Shown in pieces: positions 37,401 through 45,522 of a DNA stretch of 64,000 bases. The DNA lies in the NCBI GenBank assembly GCA_019636285.1, contig JAHBXV010000003.1:62001-126000 (forward strand). The letters are read 5' to 3'. The notes beneath the pieces are model-generated. The model ran no database searches, had not been told where the DNA came from, and saw nothing but the letters and a program-made list of their open reading frames with translations. The stretch is from Planctomycetaceae bacterium. GTDB taxonomy: Bacteria > Planctomycetota > Planctomycetia > Planctomycetales > Planctomycetaceae. Position 1 is the first letter of the stretch, and each line of letters begins with the position of its first letter. The position numbers were made by a program, and so were the translations under genes.

Positions 37401-37863
37401 CCCTGGTCCGAATTCGCTGCGAATGCTCGGAGTCATCGACCAGGTCCGGAACATCCTCAAGAAGGACATCGCATCTGGAGTTTCAGACCGCGCGCGGATC
37501 AGCCTTCCCGAACAGTCGGTCGAACTCGCTGTCGCCAATGGGCGAATTCACCATCGGCAGTTACAACTACAGGTTGGCGAGACGCTGGTGACCACGCGCG
37601 GCTCGGTCGGCTTCGATGAATCGCTCGATCTCGTGCTCGACATTCCCTTGCACGGCGACTGGCTCCCCGGTGGCAAGATTGGCCAGGCACTCTCGGGAAA
37701 AAGTCTGACGGTGGGCGTGCGCGGGACCGTGTCGCAGCCCCAGTTCGACCCCGTCCCGCTTCGTGACCTGACGCGGCAATTGACGGAGTCCGCAGTCGAG
37801 CGGCTGATCCAGAAACAGATCCCGAGCGACTTGGAGAAAATTCTACCGTTCCGCCGCCAATAG
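34411..37863 (+). CDS. AsmA/TamB-like envelope protein
   Basis: A 1150-residue protein with one N-terminal membrane anchor (about 28-48) and an otherwise beta-rich periplasmic body, the layout of AsmA, YhdP and TamB, which form hydrophobic grooves for lipid movement between membranes. The sequence after the anchor (LAPWFSGRIQLGATKLDWFSPVVVRDAEVIDREG) matches the AsmA N-terminal pattern, and the C-terminal section (~1000-1120: ASGVSDRARISLPEQSVELA, then LDLVLDIPLHGDWLP) matches the family C-terminus. The ATG at 34411 follows GCGAGGTTGGG. It is 130 bp after the kinase gene, same strand. The envelope role is inferred from the fold. Confidence 0.75.
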   Translation: MEPATNVETPAKPENSLAQKQPPRRFGRRLFGTLILLGLAVYAVPYGIANTSVRQEVPKWLAPWFSGRIQLGATKLDWFSPVVVRDAEVIDREGRILARITEFRTSRPLWQLVAQPQELGTITLDKVECHLVVRQDGSTWDDILAEYYALPSSGAATVVKVVLNETSVNWRRIDQPDDVPEAHLGIAQIECETSAEGAVKANVEFANSRDGEAGQALKVGYAFQTDTSPRLQLDVDGQGWKLESLGPLLWRYGIDGQIAGTFDGKLQLVSSDDAFASGRMAAQCRLTDLDVSQGELWQGDRLRIPSSSVEGGVSWTPTELVGENLTISNDLAHVQWTGGIPSLYALRLPGNREDAKVGGTAPTSVRETTLSARVDVAAMTRQFPHVLKLHDGIVIERGHFEVSGAVRAVEGEPALHLVARMTEFSAKTPYGPETWETPFEFMLRARQQGEAWELQRTACRSEFLQAAAEPSEQGLRCVVQGDLTKLAQRLSRYASLDGVQLAGQARIDADFENPAVDRARLHGQLAVNGWSLGRTAEGVWSERELTGDFDILAASATPNLSQIRSARVRLLADADRASLDWNEPASAAIGSSDVKFELVGDLDRWMRRGKILAPEMSGRLSGQAQLTGAIQRASDGVMDGQISGTVQNLRVMSEGRAFSDPSVAISLNGQLKTATGAWNLSTLRVTGQSVTIEADGLSGGEAIPASLRGQIRAKGAIERLLAGLEPQVINSSASVSGPILAVADFGKSPNANASQEVGWSLESPGLVVQRQGANPVTVPLAVDGTVHLAKDQQSIEKIDANWRTSGLSGSVTGKEQNDGVLNVQGDLTFAWEEFFASLGAALPGEIRLTGSGRESFSARIGPNGLVDGQGGMAWTGGQFAGLQLGASSLRLTANPSTIAVQPVWIPVNDGRIRVDGSLTRSATGSTVSIPAGVLIDRVSLSEELCAGWVRYAAPFLADATAVQGQLSLETSGVMIPVASPTMAQTQGRLGIHSATAIPGPNSLRMLGVIDQVRNILKKDIASGVSDRARISLPEQSVELAVANGRIHHRQLQLQVGETLVTTRGSVGFDESLDLVLDIPLHGDWLPGGKIGQALSGKSLTVGVRGTVSQPQFDPVPLRDLTRQLTESAVERLIQKQIPSDLEKILPFRRQ

Positions 37864-38050
37864 CCAGTCGCCCGACAGAATGTCGCGCGGTTTTCAGCAC
37901 GCCTTCCAACTTTGCGAAAGTTAAGTCATCGCACGGGATGGTTGTACCGACCCGTTGAATCGGTATTGTTGAGGGCTCAGGTCGGCCGGACAGGACACGT
38001 TTCCGCAGCGGCCGGACGACAGTCGTCATTCCGTTTCAGGACTCTTTTCC

Positions 38051-38548
38051 ATGCCCCGTATCGCCTTGGCTCGTGCAAGCTCACTTCTCGGACTCACGCT
38101 GGTAGTCGGCGTGGGAGGATGCTGGTCGGCTGTCCCCGCGAAACCCGTTGCCGATGCTCCGACGGCTCCCGCAAGCGAAGCAGCGACTCCCCCCGAAGTC
38201 GATCGCTCGGGTCCCTTCGAGACCACCGCCTCCGGCCTGAAATACCGCGTTTTGCGAGTGGGCGAAGGGAAGAAGCCCGCAGCCTCCGACAGCGTCCTGG
38301 CGCACTATCGCGGCTGGCTCGACGACGGGACGGAGTTCGACAGCTCCTACAATGGCGGCGAGGCGATCGAATTTCCCCTCAACGGGGTGATCGCCGGCTG
38401 GACCGAAGGCCTGCAACTGATCGGCGAGGGCGGAATGATTGAGCTCGAAATCCCGTCTGAACTCGGCTACGGAGCCCAAGGGGCCCCCGGCACGATTCCG
38501 CCGAATTCGACGCTCCACTTCGACGTCGAGTTGATCGACGTCCGGTAA
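38051..38548 (+). CDS. FKBP-type peptidyl-prolyl isomerase lipoprotein
   Basis: A 165-residue lipoprotein that speeds proline isomerisation during folding outside the cytoplasm. The signal peptide ends in a lipobox (VVGVGGC, Cys24). After a linker, the FKBP domain (60-165) shows GLKYRVLRVGEGKKP, VLAHYRGWLDDGTEFDSS, and FPLNGVIAGWTEGLQLIGEGG, with the end LHFDVELIDV. All typical active-site residues seem present. A strong terminator follows at 38585. The gene is monocistronic. Confidence 0.93.
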   Translation: MPRIALARASSLLGLTLVVGVGGCWSAVPAKPVADAPTAPASEAATPPEVDRSGPFETTASGLKYRVLRVGEGKKPAASDSVLAHYRGWLDDGTEFDSSYNGGEAIEFPLNGVIAGWTEGLQLIGEGGMIELEIPSELGYGAQGAPGTIPPNSTLHFDVELIDVR

Positions 38549-38584
38549 CAACCGCGTCGAAGAACTCGACTGTAAAAACGAAAG

Positions 38585-38630
38585 CAGGCTCTCTCGATTC
38601 CTTCAAGAGTCGAGAGAGCCTGTCTTTTTC
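38585..38630 (+). terminator. Intrinsic terminator after the FKBP gene
   Basis: CAGGCTCTCTCGA (38585-38597) pairs perfectly with TCGAGAGAGCCTG (38610-38622), 13 bp with a 12-nt loop, followed by TCTTTTTC. On the minus strand the stem is followed by CTTTCGTTTTT, so it may also end transcription of the acidic-protein gene from the right. Confidence 0.9.
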
Positions 38631-38705
38631 TATCCGCGACGCCTGATGCGGCAAAGACACAACGAAGCAGCCCACCGGCAATCCGGTTGGGGGCCGACGC
38701 GTTAA

Positions 38706-39014
38706 TTAAAAATCGTCTTCTTCGTCGTCATCGAGGTCGTCGAAGTCATCGTCTTCCTCCTCTTCTTCCTCTTCCTCTTCTTCGAAGTCCTCATCTTCGA
38801 ATTCGTCGTCCTCGAAGTCCTCATCGAGCTCTTCGTCGAGATCATCGAGGTCGTCGTCATCGTCTTCGAAATCATCGAAGTCGCCGTCGCCGTCTTCTTC
38901 GATGTCTTCGTCGTCATCGTCCGACATGATCATGACCGGGATCTCGCCATCTTCGAGACGAGCGTCCCAGTCGAGAACGGATGCATGTCCAACTTCCAGG
39001 AGGGCAATAGACAT
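38706..39014 (-). CDS. Very acidic Asp/Glu-rich small protein
   Basis: A 102-residue protein with a normal first ~30 residues (MSIALLEVGHASVLDWDARL, then GEIPVMIMSDDD) and a tail of ~70 residues that is almost only Asp, Glu, Phe and Leu, including ten consecutive Glu. The predicted net charge is strongly negative. Acidic tails of this kind bind basic proteins, metal ions or act as chaperones, but no function can be assigned. The ATG at 39014 is chosen because GAGG lies 9 nt upstream and a good promoter lies ~130 bp before it; the frame is open to 39278. Expression of an abundant small protein would fit the strong terminator at 38585. Confidence 0.75.
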   Translation of the reverse strand: MSIALLEVGHASVLDWDARLEDGEIPVMIMSDDDDEDIEEDGDGDFDDFEDDDDDLDDLDEELDEDFEDDEFEDEDFEEEEEEEEEEDDDFDDLDDDEEDDF

Positions 39015-39153
39015 CTGCGGGAACCTCGCGCCTCGGTAGAAAAACCAGTCTCGTGAACTCAGGTCGGCCATCGAAGTCGAAACTTTGACGAAACTCTCGT
39101 AAACCCTGTTCGCCTTGCAAGATGCAAACCTCGCGGTCGCATTTCGCGCCATT

Positions 39154-39182
39154 GAGATAGCCAAGTCCCTACAGCTTGTCAA
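39154..39182 (-). promoter_or_regulatory. Sigma70-type promoter for the acidic protein
   Basis: On the minus strand TTGACA (39177-39182, exact consensus) and TATCTC (39154-39159) are 17 bp apart, predicting a start near 39147 and a ~130-nt leader. Otherwise the 39015-39374 gap holds no gene that I could support. Confidence 0.5.
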
Positions 39183-39374
39183 GCAGCCAGTTTCCAAACC
39201 GGTTCGCGGCCAGAAATTTCCACGAACACGCGACTGGCCCGCTGCCCTCGATCGACTCGAATTCGAAGGGTGTCCCAATCGTCTTCCGGGTTCGTTTCCG
39301 AGCGAGACACCCCGGTGCCGACGTGGTTATCGACCCCGAATCCCCCCCTCGCGACACATCCGCCGCGCGACGGA

Positions 39375-40409
39375 CTAATTTGCCCAATCCGGCAAGATCG
39401 ACGCGCCAGCGACATTCGTTTCGGGGAGGGGCGCGGCCTGAAAACTCGTGGTGGAATCGTTGATAAACCCCGCTGGCAGCACACCCTCGGCAGTCCGTGT
39501 CGGAGAGGCGGGTAGCTCGGCCGCCAGTTCACGAGACGGCGAATGGGTCGGGTCCAACTCCAGGGCCACGCGGACCGCGCTGGCCGCTCCCGACAGGTCG
39601 CCACTCTGTTTTCGCGCGGCTGCCAGCAGATGCCAGTCGGCCGCGCTCGGCTCGCGTTCACGGATCGATCGATTGAGTTGTGCCGCTGCGTCCGACCAGC
39701 GCTCGGCCACGAGGTACGAGCGCCCCAGAAGCCACTCGGCTTCGACCCGCTGCGCGGAAGTCAGATACGGATTCTGCAGAATTTCTCGCAGAACCGGGGC
39801 CGCACGCGCGCCCGCTCCACGGGACAGGTGAATCTGGCTGAGCTCCAGCGCCGCGTCCAGATCATTCGGATCGGCCATCGTCAGCCGGTGCAACGTGGTG
39901 AGCGCGGACTCGCGGTGCCCCAACTGTTGCTCGCAACGATATCGCACGCGGAGCGCGGTCGTCTGGTTCGGATCCTGTGCTAGCGCCGAATTCGCCGCCT
40001 GAAGCGCCTCCTGCGTCTGGCCAGCATTCATCAGCCATTCGGCCCGCTGGCAAGCCAGTCGAAGGTCGCCCGGATTCTCCGCCATAGCCTGGTCGAGCTG
40101 GTCGAGGGCCGCCTGCGGTCTGCCGTCGCACCACAGGGCCTCCGCCAGCGTGGCCTGCGAATCGCCATGTCGCGGGCGCCGCTTGAGGGCCGCATCGACC
40201 AGACGGCTCGCCTGCTCCTCCTGCCCGTTGTTGCGAGCCGCCTCGGCCTGCTGACAGAGCGCCTCGCACTCCGCCGATCGTCGCGAAAGAGCTTGTCGCG
40301 TGGCATTGCAGCCCGAATGCAGCACCGCCAGCGTCGCCAGGCCAGCCACGACGGCGGTATGGCGACGGAGTAGGCTCCGGAGCCGAGGGCGACGAGCATC
40401 CGTGTTCAT
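39375..40409 (-). CDS. TPR-repeat lipoprotein
   Basis: A 344-residue lipoprotein with tetratricopeptide repeats, likely a periplasmic or outer-membrane-attached scaffold. The signal peptide ends in a lipobox (AVLHSGC, Cys34). Residues ~40-290 hold about six to seven TPR units (for example PRHGDSQATLAEALWCDGRP, then GDLRLACQRAEWLMNAGQTQ). The last ~55 residues are Pro/Ser/Thr-rich. The ATG at 40409 is preferred; the TTG at 40433 lies upstream in frame. It diverges from ispG. The 40410-40741 gap has no gene; it should hold both promoters, but I see no strong one. Confidence 0.85.
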   Translation of the reverse strand: MNTDARRPRLRSLLRRHTAVVAGLATLAVLHSGCNATRQALSRRSAECEALCQQAEAARNNGQEEQASRLVDAALKRRPRHGDSQATLAEALWCDGRPQAALDQLDQAMAENPGDLRLACQRAEWLMNAGQTQEALQAANSALAQDPNQTTALRVRYRCEQQLGHRESALTTLHRLTMADPNDLDAALELSQIHLSRGAGARAAPVLREILQNPYLTSAQRVEAEWLLGRSYLVAERWSDAAAQLNRSIREREPSAADWHLLAAARKQSGDLSGAASAVRVALELDPTHSPSRELAAELPASPTRTAEGVLPAGFINDSTTSFQAAPLPETNVAGASILPDWAN

Positions 40410-40741
40410 CGATTTTCTCGACGATCGCTGCAAGGTTTACCTAACCCGCACTTTTATTCAAATCTTGCGGGCCGGGAAAGAGCAAACCGTTTCTCCAACT
40501 AGACTTATCGGATTCGTGATGTTTGCGGAATCAGCGGACCCGGTCGGAACGGCAGCTTTTCCCTCAACGTGGACGGATTGTCTTTCCTCTCCTACCATGT
40601 GACAGGGAAACGCCCGTGGGCACGTTGTTCGGCCAGGCGACTCGTTGGACGGCCAGACCAGAAACGGCCAATGTGCTGTAAGTTATTACAAGAAAAAGAT
40701 TTCTAGAAAATCGACGAACCGGCGTGCCGGGGGGAGTGCTG

Positions 40742-41893
40742 ATGGAGATTCAACGCAATCCAACGCGATCCGTACAAGTGGGGTCGATCACGATCGGAGC
40801 GGGACACCCGATCGCCGTGCAGAGCATGACGGCGACGCACACCCAGGATATTGACGCCACGGTGGGGCAGGTGAACGCCCTGCACGCTGCCGGAGCCGAC
40901 GTCGTCCGCATCGCGGTTGATAGTAAGAAGGATGCGGACGCTCTCCGTGAGATTCGCCAGCAGACAGCCGCCAACCTTTCCGTCGACCTGCAGGAAAACT
41001 ATCGGCTGGCTGAGTTGGTGGCTCCTTACGTCGATAAGCTGCGCTACAACCCGGGCCATCTCTACCACCACGAACGCGACAAGCCGTGGCAGGAAAAGGT
41101 CTCCTACATCGCCCAGGTCGCCAAAGACAACGACTGTGCCCTGCGAGTCGGCGTGAACTGTGGCTCGGTCGACCCGGCAAAGTTGCAGATTGCCGATGAA
41201 GACTCGCTCGCCCCCATGCTTGCGAGCGCCTGGGAACACTGCGATCTGCTCGATTCGCTCGAGTTCACGCGATACGTGGTTTCGCTGAAGGATTCCGATC
41301 CCCGGAAAGTCATCGAGGTCAATCGCCGGTTCGCGGAACGGCGGCCCGACGTACCGATTCACCTGGGAGTGACCGAAGCCGGCATGCCGCCGGATGGAAT
41401 CATCAAGACGCGAATTGCGTTCGAGCAACTCATCAGCCGGGGCATCGGCGACACGATTCGCGTCTCGCTGACGGTCTCCAATCCCCGCAAACCTGAAGAG
41501 ATTGTCGCCGGGCGTCAGATTCTGGCTGACATTGCTGCCGGCCGGGTGCGCTCGGTCGTCGACTATGGCCTCCAGACGCTGAACATCATCAGTTGTCCGA
41601 GTTGCAGCCGGGTCGAGAACGAAGCCTTCATCGATCTGGCCGAACAGGTTAAGGAAATGACCGCGTACGCCAAGGATCATTCGATCACGATCGCCGTCAT
41701 GGGGTGCCGGGTCAACGGCCCCGGCGAAACGGACGATGCCGACCTTGGCCTGTGGTGTGGCCCCAAGTTCGTGAATCTCAAGAAAGGCCCGGTCGAACTG
41801 GGGGCTTTCACCTACGACGAGATTCTCCCGAAATTGAAATCGGAACTGGACGCACTGATTACGGCGTCTGGTCCGGCAGCGGTCGCCAACTGA
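40742..41893 (+). CDS. ispG: 4-hydroxy-3-methylbut-2-enyl diphosphate synthase
   Basis: The iron-sulfur enzyme of the MEP isoprenoid pathway that reductively opens 2-C-methyl-D-erythritol cyclodiphosphate. The 383 residues form a TIM barrel ([18 protein letters not shown] at the start, LRYNPGHL in the middle) and a C-terminal ferredoxin-like domain with the 4Fe-4S cysteines in ISCPSCSR and GCRVNGPGE. The ATG at 40742 is chosen because GGGGGGAG lies 6 nt upstream; a GTG at 40724 is also in frame. It is the short bacterial type, without the insert found in chlamydial and plant IspG. It stands alone, 201 bp before lpd. Confidence 0.96.
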   Translation: MEIQRNPTRSVQVGSITIGAGHPIAVQSMTATHTQDIDATVGQVNALHAAGADVVRIAVDSKKDADALREIRQQTAANLSVDLQENYRLAELVAPYVDKLRYNPGHLYHHERDKPWQEKVSYIAQVAKDNDCALRVGVNCGSVDPAKLQIADEDSLAPMLASAWEHCDLLDSLEFTRYVVSLKDSDPRKVIEVNRRFAERRPDVPIHLGVTEAGMPPDGIIKTRIAFEQLISRGIGDTIRVSLTVSNPRKPEEIVAGRQILADIAAGRVRSVVDYGLQTLNIISCPSCSRVENEAFIDLAEQVKEMTAYAKDHSITIAVMGCRVNGPGETDDADLGLWCGPKFVNLKKGPVELGAFTYDEILPKLKSELDALITASGPAAVAN

Positions 41894-42094
41894 CCGTTCA
41901 GGCGGCGGTTCGTCGGTCCAAAATGCACAATCCTCCCGCGCCGAAGGTCCGATTGCGGACTCGGTCGGCGATTCGGTTGCAACAGCCTCGGGAATCCGGG
42001 ACAACTGACGCTTTCTCGGGCCTTCCGGGCCGCCTCGCGGCCGGGGAAAACCTGCCGGAAATTTTTCCTTACGCACACGGATTTTGTGGCGATT

Positions 42095-43513
42095 ATGCAT
42101 TCGAAAGTTGTGGTCTTGGGGGCCGGTCCGGGGGGGTATCCGGCGGCGTTCGCGGCGGCCGATCACGGCCTGGAAGTGACGCTCGTCAATGACGACGTTG
42201 CTCCCGGCGGAGTCTGCCTCAATCGCGGCTGCATACCGTCCAAGGCCCTGCTGCATGTCGCCAAGCTGATTAACGAAACCCGGGAAGCCTCGCACTGGGG
42301 CCTTTCCTTCAGCGAACCGAAGCTCGATCTCGACAAGCTGCGAAATTGGAAAGATCGCGATGTCGTCCAGAAGCTGACCGGCGGGATCGGCCAGCTCTGC
42401 AAAGCCCGCGGCGTCAAGCTGTTGGAAGGCCGCGGCGAGTTCACCGATGCCAACACGCTCAAGGTAAAGCTCAAATCGGGCGAAACCGAGACGCTGACGT
42501 TCGATCACTGCATCATCGCGACCGGTTCCTCCCCAGCGATGCCGGCCGCGTTTCAGATTAACGACCCGCGGGTGATGGACAGCACCGGGGCGCTCGAACT
42601 CAAGGATGTCCCAAAGAGACTGCTGATCGTCGGTGGCGGCTACATCGGCCTGGAAATGGGGACCGTTTACGCCGCCCTCGGTTCTAAAGTCACCGTGGTC
42701 GAGTTCCTGCCCCGCCTGCTTGCCGCAGCCGATCCCGATCTCGTCAAGCCGCTCCAGAAACGCCTTGAGTCACAGTTTGAGGCGATTCACCTCAACACCA
42801 AGGTGGCATCACTCAAGGCGACCTCTCAGGGAATCGTGGCGACCCTCGAAGGAGAGGGCGTGGAGCCCGAGCAAATCTTCGACCGCGTGCTGATTTCCAT
42901 TGGCCGTCGCCCCAATAGCCGGGGATTTGGCCTCGAAACGACGGGAGTCAACGTCGACGACAAAGGCTTCATCCCGGTCGACGCCCAGCGGCGCACCAAT
43001 GTTCCCCATATCCAGGCAATCGGCGACGTCGCTGGCGAGCCGATGCTGGCTCACAAGGCGACCCGCGAGGCGCACGTGGCCGTCGAGGCCCTGATCGGGG
43101 AGCCGGCCGAGTTCGACAACGTGGCCATTCCCGCCGTCGTCTTCACCGATCCCGAAATTGCCTGGTGCGGCCTGCAGGAACAGGAAGCCAAAGACAAAGG
43201 AATCGAAGTCAACGTCGTCAAGTACTCGTGGGGAGCTTCCGGCCGGGCGACGACTCTGGGACGCAACGACGGTCTCACTAAGATCATCTGCGACGCGAAG
43301 ACTCAGCGGATTCTGGGTGTGGCCATGGTCGGCGTCGGAGCGGGTGAACTGATCGCGGAAGGAGTTCTGGCCGTCGAAACCGCCGCCGTCGCCCGCGATC
43401 TCGCCGAAACGATTCACGCCCATCCAACCCTCTCGGAAACCATGATGGAGGCCGCTGAAGGGATTTACGGGCAGGCGACTCACTCGTTCCGCCCAAAACG
43501 CGGCGGACATTAG
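42095..43513 (+). CDS. lpdA: Dihydrolipoamide dehydrogenase
   Basis: The FAD enzyme that reoxidises dihydrolipoyl groups of 2-oxo acid dehydrogenases or glycine cleavage, passing electrons to NAD. The ~472 residues show the FAD-binding [16 protein letters not shown], the redox disulfide [13 protein letters not shown], the NAD-binding [11 protein letters not shown], the second FAD motif [15 protein letters not shown], and HAHPTLSE with the catalytic His near the C-terminus. An ATG at 42095 fits homologues; a GTG at 42086 is in frame. No E1 or E2 gene is adjacent, so which complex it serves is unknown. Confidence 0.95.
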   Translation: MHSKVVVLGAGPGGYPAAFAAADHGLEVTLVNDDVAPGGVCLNRGCIPSKALLHVAKLINETREASHWGLSFSEPKLDLDKLRNWKDRDVVQKLTGGIGQLCKARGVKLLEGRGEFTDANTLKVKLKSGETETLTFDHCIIATGSSPAMPAAFQINDPRVMDSTGALELKDVPKRLLIVGGGYIGLEMGTVYAALGSKVTVVEFLPRLLAAADPDLVKPLQKRLESQFEAIHLNTKVASLKATSQGIVATLEGEGVEPEQIFDRVLISIGRRPNSRGFGLETTGVNVDDKGFIPVDAQRRTNVPHIQAIGDVAGEPMLAHKATREAHVAVEALIGEPAEFDNVAIPAVVFTDPEIAWCGLQEQEAKDKGIEVNVVKYSWGASGRATTLGRNDGLTKIICDAKTQRILGVAMVGVGAGELIAEGVLAVETAAVARDLAETIHAHPTLSETMMEAAEGIYGQATHSFRPKRGGH

Positions 43514-43547
43514 CGATCTGATTGTGTGGGGTCTTTGGAACCTCTAA

Positions 43548-43561
43548 CACAACCGGTTGTG
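43548..43561. promoter_or_regulatory. Perfect 14-bp palindrome upstream of the PQQ-propeller gene
   Basis: CACAACCGGTTGTG is fully self-complementary, in the 155-bp gap between lpd and the propeller gene, 107 bp before the start. A related half-site GGTTGTG lies at 43609-43615. It could be an operator for a dimeric regulator; no T-run follows it, so it is not an intrinsic terminator. Confidence 0.35.
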
Positions 43562-43668
43562 CCTGTCAGAAAACTGCGAGAATCCCGGCAAAAACTTGAT
43601 TGCACAGAGGTTGTGTAGGAATTCTTAGTCACTCAGGAACTTTTATCGAGTTCCTCAAGGAGACGGTG

Positions 43669-44955
43669 ATGAGCAAGGCACGTTGGCTTTCGTGTGTCTG
43701 TCTGGTCGTCGTCAGCGGAACACTCGCCGCGGCCGAGATTCCCGAACTCAGCGAGTTCCCGAAACTCTCGGCCGAAACCGACTGGCCCTGGTGGCGAGGT
43801 CCGCATCGAAACGGAATCGCCTCCAGCGATCCGGTCCCGACGGATCTGGGGCCGGGCAAGAACGTCTTGTGGAAGACACCCGTCCCGGGCCGCGGGCATG
43901 GCTCACCCATCATTGCGCGGGGCAAAATCTTCCTGCCGTCGGCCGACGAGCAGCAGAAGATTCACGGTGTCTTCGCGTTTGATCTGGAAACCGGCAAACA
44001 GGAGTGGGCCGTCGAAGTGAACCGGGGCGGCTTTCCAGCCCGCAATCACGCCAAAAACACCGAGGCATCACCTACGATCGCGACGGATGGCGAACGGTTG
44101 TACGCCTCGTTCTTTCATCACGAAAAGATCGAAGTCGTTGCCCTCAATCTGGACGACGGAAAAGTCCTCTGGAAGCAAGTCGCCGGTCCATTCAGCCCCA
44201 AGCGTTTTGAATACGGCTACGCCCCTTCGCCACTTATCTACAAGAACTCGGTCATCATCAGCGGCGAATACGACGGCAGCAGCTTTCTAACGGCACTGAA
44301 TCGCGAGACTGGCAAGCCTTTGTGGAAGACCGCGCGCCCCAACAACATCACGTTCTCATCGCCCGTCGTCGCCCATGTCGCGGGACGCGATCAGTTGCTC
44401 CTGAGCGGAGGAGAACAGGTTACCTCGTACGATCCGGCCACCGGCAAGCAATTGTGGACGGTCCAGGGGACCACCTTTGCGACCTGTGGAACGATGGTCT
44501 GGACAGATGACATCGTCATCGCCAGCGGCGGGTATCCCAAGGCAGAAACGATTGCCGTCAAGGCCGATGGCAGCCGTCAGGTTCTCTGGAAAAACAACCA
44601 GAAGTGCTATGAACAGTCGATGATCGTCATCGACGGCTACGTGTACGCATTGACCGATCAGGGCGTCCTCTTCTGCTGGCGGGCGACGGACGGCCAGGAA
44701 ATGTGGAAGCAGCGGCTGTCCGGACCGGTGAGTGCATCACCGGTCTACGCCGGTGGCAATATCTACTGGGCCAACGAAGCCGGTTCGATGTACGTCTTCC
44801 GGCCGAATCCCGAGAAATTCGATCCGGTGGCCGAAAACGACGTCGGCGAGTCGTTCGCCAGTCCCGCTGTTTCGCAGGGAAAACTGTTCCTGCGAGTGGC
44901 CGACCGCAGCAGCGGCGTTCGGCAGGAATATTTGTACTGTTTCGGGAAGAAGTAG
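43669..44955 (+). CDS. Secreted PQQ-type beta-propeller protein
   Basis: A 428-residue protein with an N-terminal signal peptide (about 1-23, ending GTLAAAE) and a beta-propeller of PQQ-like repeats (DLETGKQEWAVEVNRGG, then NLDDGKVLWKQVAGPF, then DPATGKQLWTVQGTTF). Such proteins are abundant in planctomycetes and resemble BamB in fold, but binding of PQQ is not implied. The WPWWRGPHRNGIA segment at the start of the mature protein is typical of the planctomycete group. The ATG at 43669 has AAGGAG 6-8 nt upstream. Its role is unknown. Confidence 0.85.
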   Translation: MSKARWLSCVCLVVVSGTLAAAEIPELSEFPKLSAETDWPWWRGPHRNGIASSDPVPTDLGPGKNVLWKTPVPGRGHGSPIIARGKIFLPSADEQQKIHGVFAFDLETGKQEWAVEVNRGGFPARNHAKNTEASPTIATDGERLYASFFHHEKIEVVALNLDDGKVLWKQVAGPFSPKRFEYGYAPSPLIYKNSVIISGEYDGSSFLTALNRETGKPLWKTARPNNITFSSPVVAHVAGRDQLLLSGGEQVTSYDPATGKQLWTVQGTTFATCGTMVWTDDIVIASGGYPKAETIAVKADGSRQVLWKNNQKCYEQSMIVIDGYVYALTDQGVLFCWRATDGQEMWKQRLSGPVSASPVYAGGNIYWANEAGSMYVFRPNPEKFDPVAENDVGESFASPAVSQGKLFLRVADRSSGVRQEYLYCFGKK

Positions 44956-45075
44956 CCGGTCCCGGTGGTCCGTGGGAGCCAGACGGCACGCCACCTCGGC
45001 AAGTCTCGTGGACCGCTCCCGGTCCCCGGCGTATCCTGAATGATGTGGTGATTTGTACGAATCGGACGAAACAAC

Positions 45076-45342
45076 ATGCCGACCTACGAATACGTTTGCC
45101 CGACCAATCAGCAGACCGTTGAAGTGCAGCACGGAATGAAGGAAAAGCTGTCGACCTGGGGCGAACTGTGCGAGCGCGCCGGAGTTCCAGCAGGGGACAC
45201 CGAAGCCACAGCCCCTGTCGAACGAGTCCTGTCCGGGGGCCTCATCGCGACAGTTGCCGGCGGAACCCGGAACCAGATGCCGGTCCTTCCGATGTCAGGC
45301 GGATGCTGTGGACGCCCGCAAAGCTGCTCGCACCACGGCTGA
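45076..45342 (+). CDS. FmdB-like small protein with degenerate zinc ribbon
   Basis: An 88-residue protein. It begins MPTYEYVCP like FmdB-family zinc ribbons and has the later ERVLSGG signature of that family. However, the usual CxxC pairs are missing: the first knuckle reads VCPTNQQ and the second is replaced by GDTEATAP. A separate cluster at the C-terminus (GGCCGRPQSCSHHG) could bind metal. So it is an FmdB relative that lost the canonical zinc site and may have gained another. The start ATG is well placed; it follows the propeller gene by 120 bp. No role known. Confidence 0.75.
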   Translation: MPTYEYVCPTNQQTVEVQHGMKEKLSTWGELCERAGVPAGDTEATAPVERVLSGGLIATVAGGTRNQMPVLPMSGGCCGRPQSCSHHG

Positions 45343-45381
45343 ACAAAGCACGATTTAAGGAGGCATCGAGAATTGGTTTTC

Positions 45382-45454
45382 GTGTGCCACTGGCTCCGCC
45401 AGTGCTGTCTTTTTCTTCGATGGAAGGAACGGACTGGCGGAGCCAGTGGCACAC
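45382..45454. repeat. REP-like paired hairpin element
   Basis: GTGTGCCACTGGCTCCGCCA (continuing GT, 45382-45403) is perfectly complementary to 45433-45454, a 22-bp inverted repeat with a 29-nt loop. Each arm is itself a hairpin: CACTGGC-TCC-GCCAGTG on the left and ACTGGC-GGA-GCCAGT on the right. Two head-to-head hairpins in an intergenic gap is the layout of REP/BIME elements. It lies between the FmdB-like gene and eboA. Confidence 0.75.
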
Positions 45455-45522
45455 CTATGCGGAATGTCATCCTCACGGATGACTGACAAGGGGCATGGCG
45501 GCCCTGTCCATTGAATTAAGGC

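Noticed and set aside
40703-42508. 601-residue minus-strand frame opposite ispG and the start of lpd
   Set aside because: It spans two well-identified genes plus their gap on the other strand and shows only antisense-type composition.
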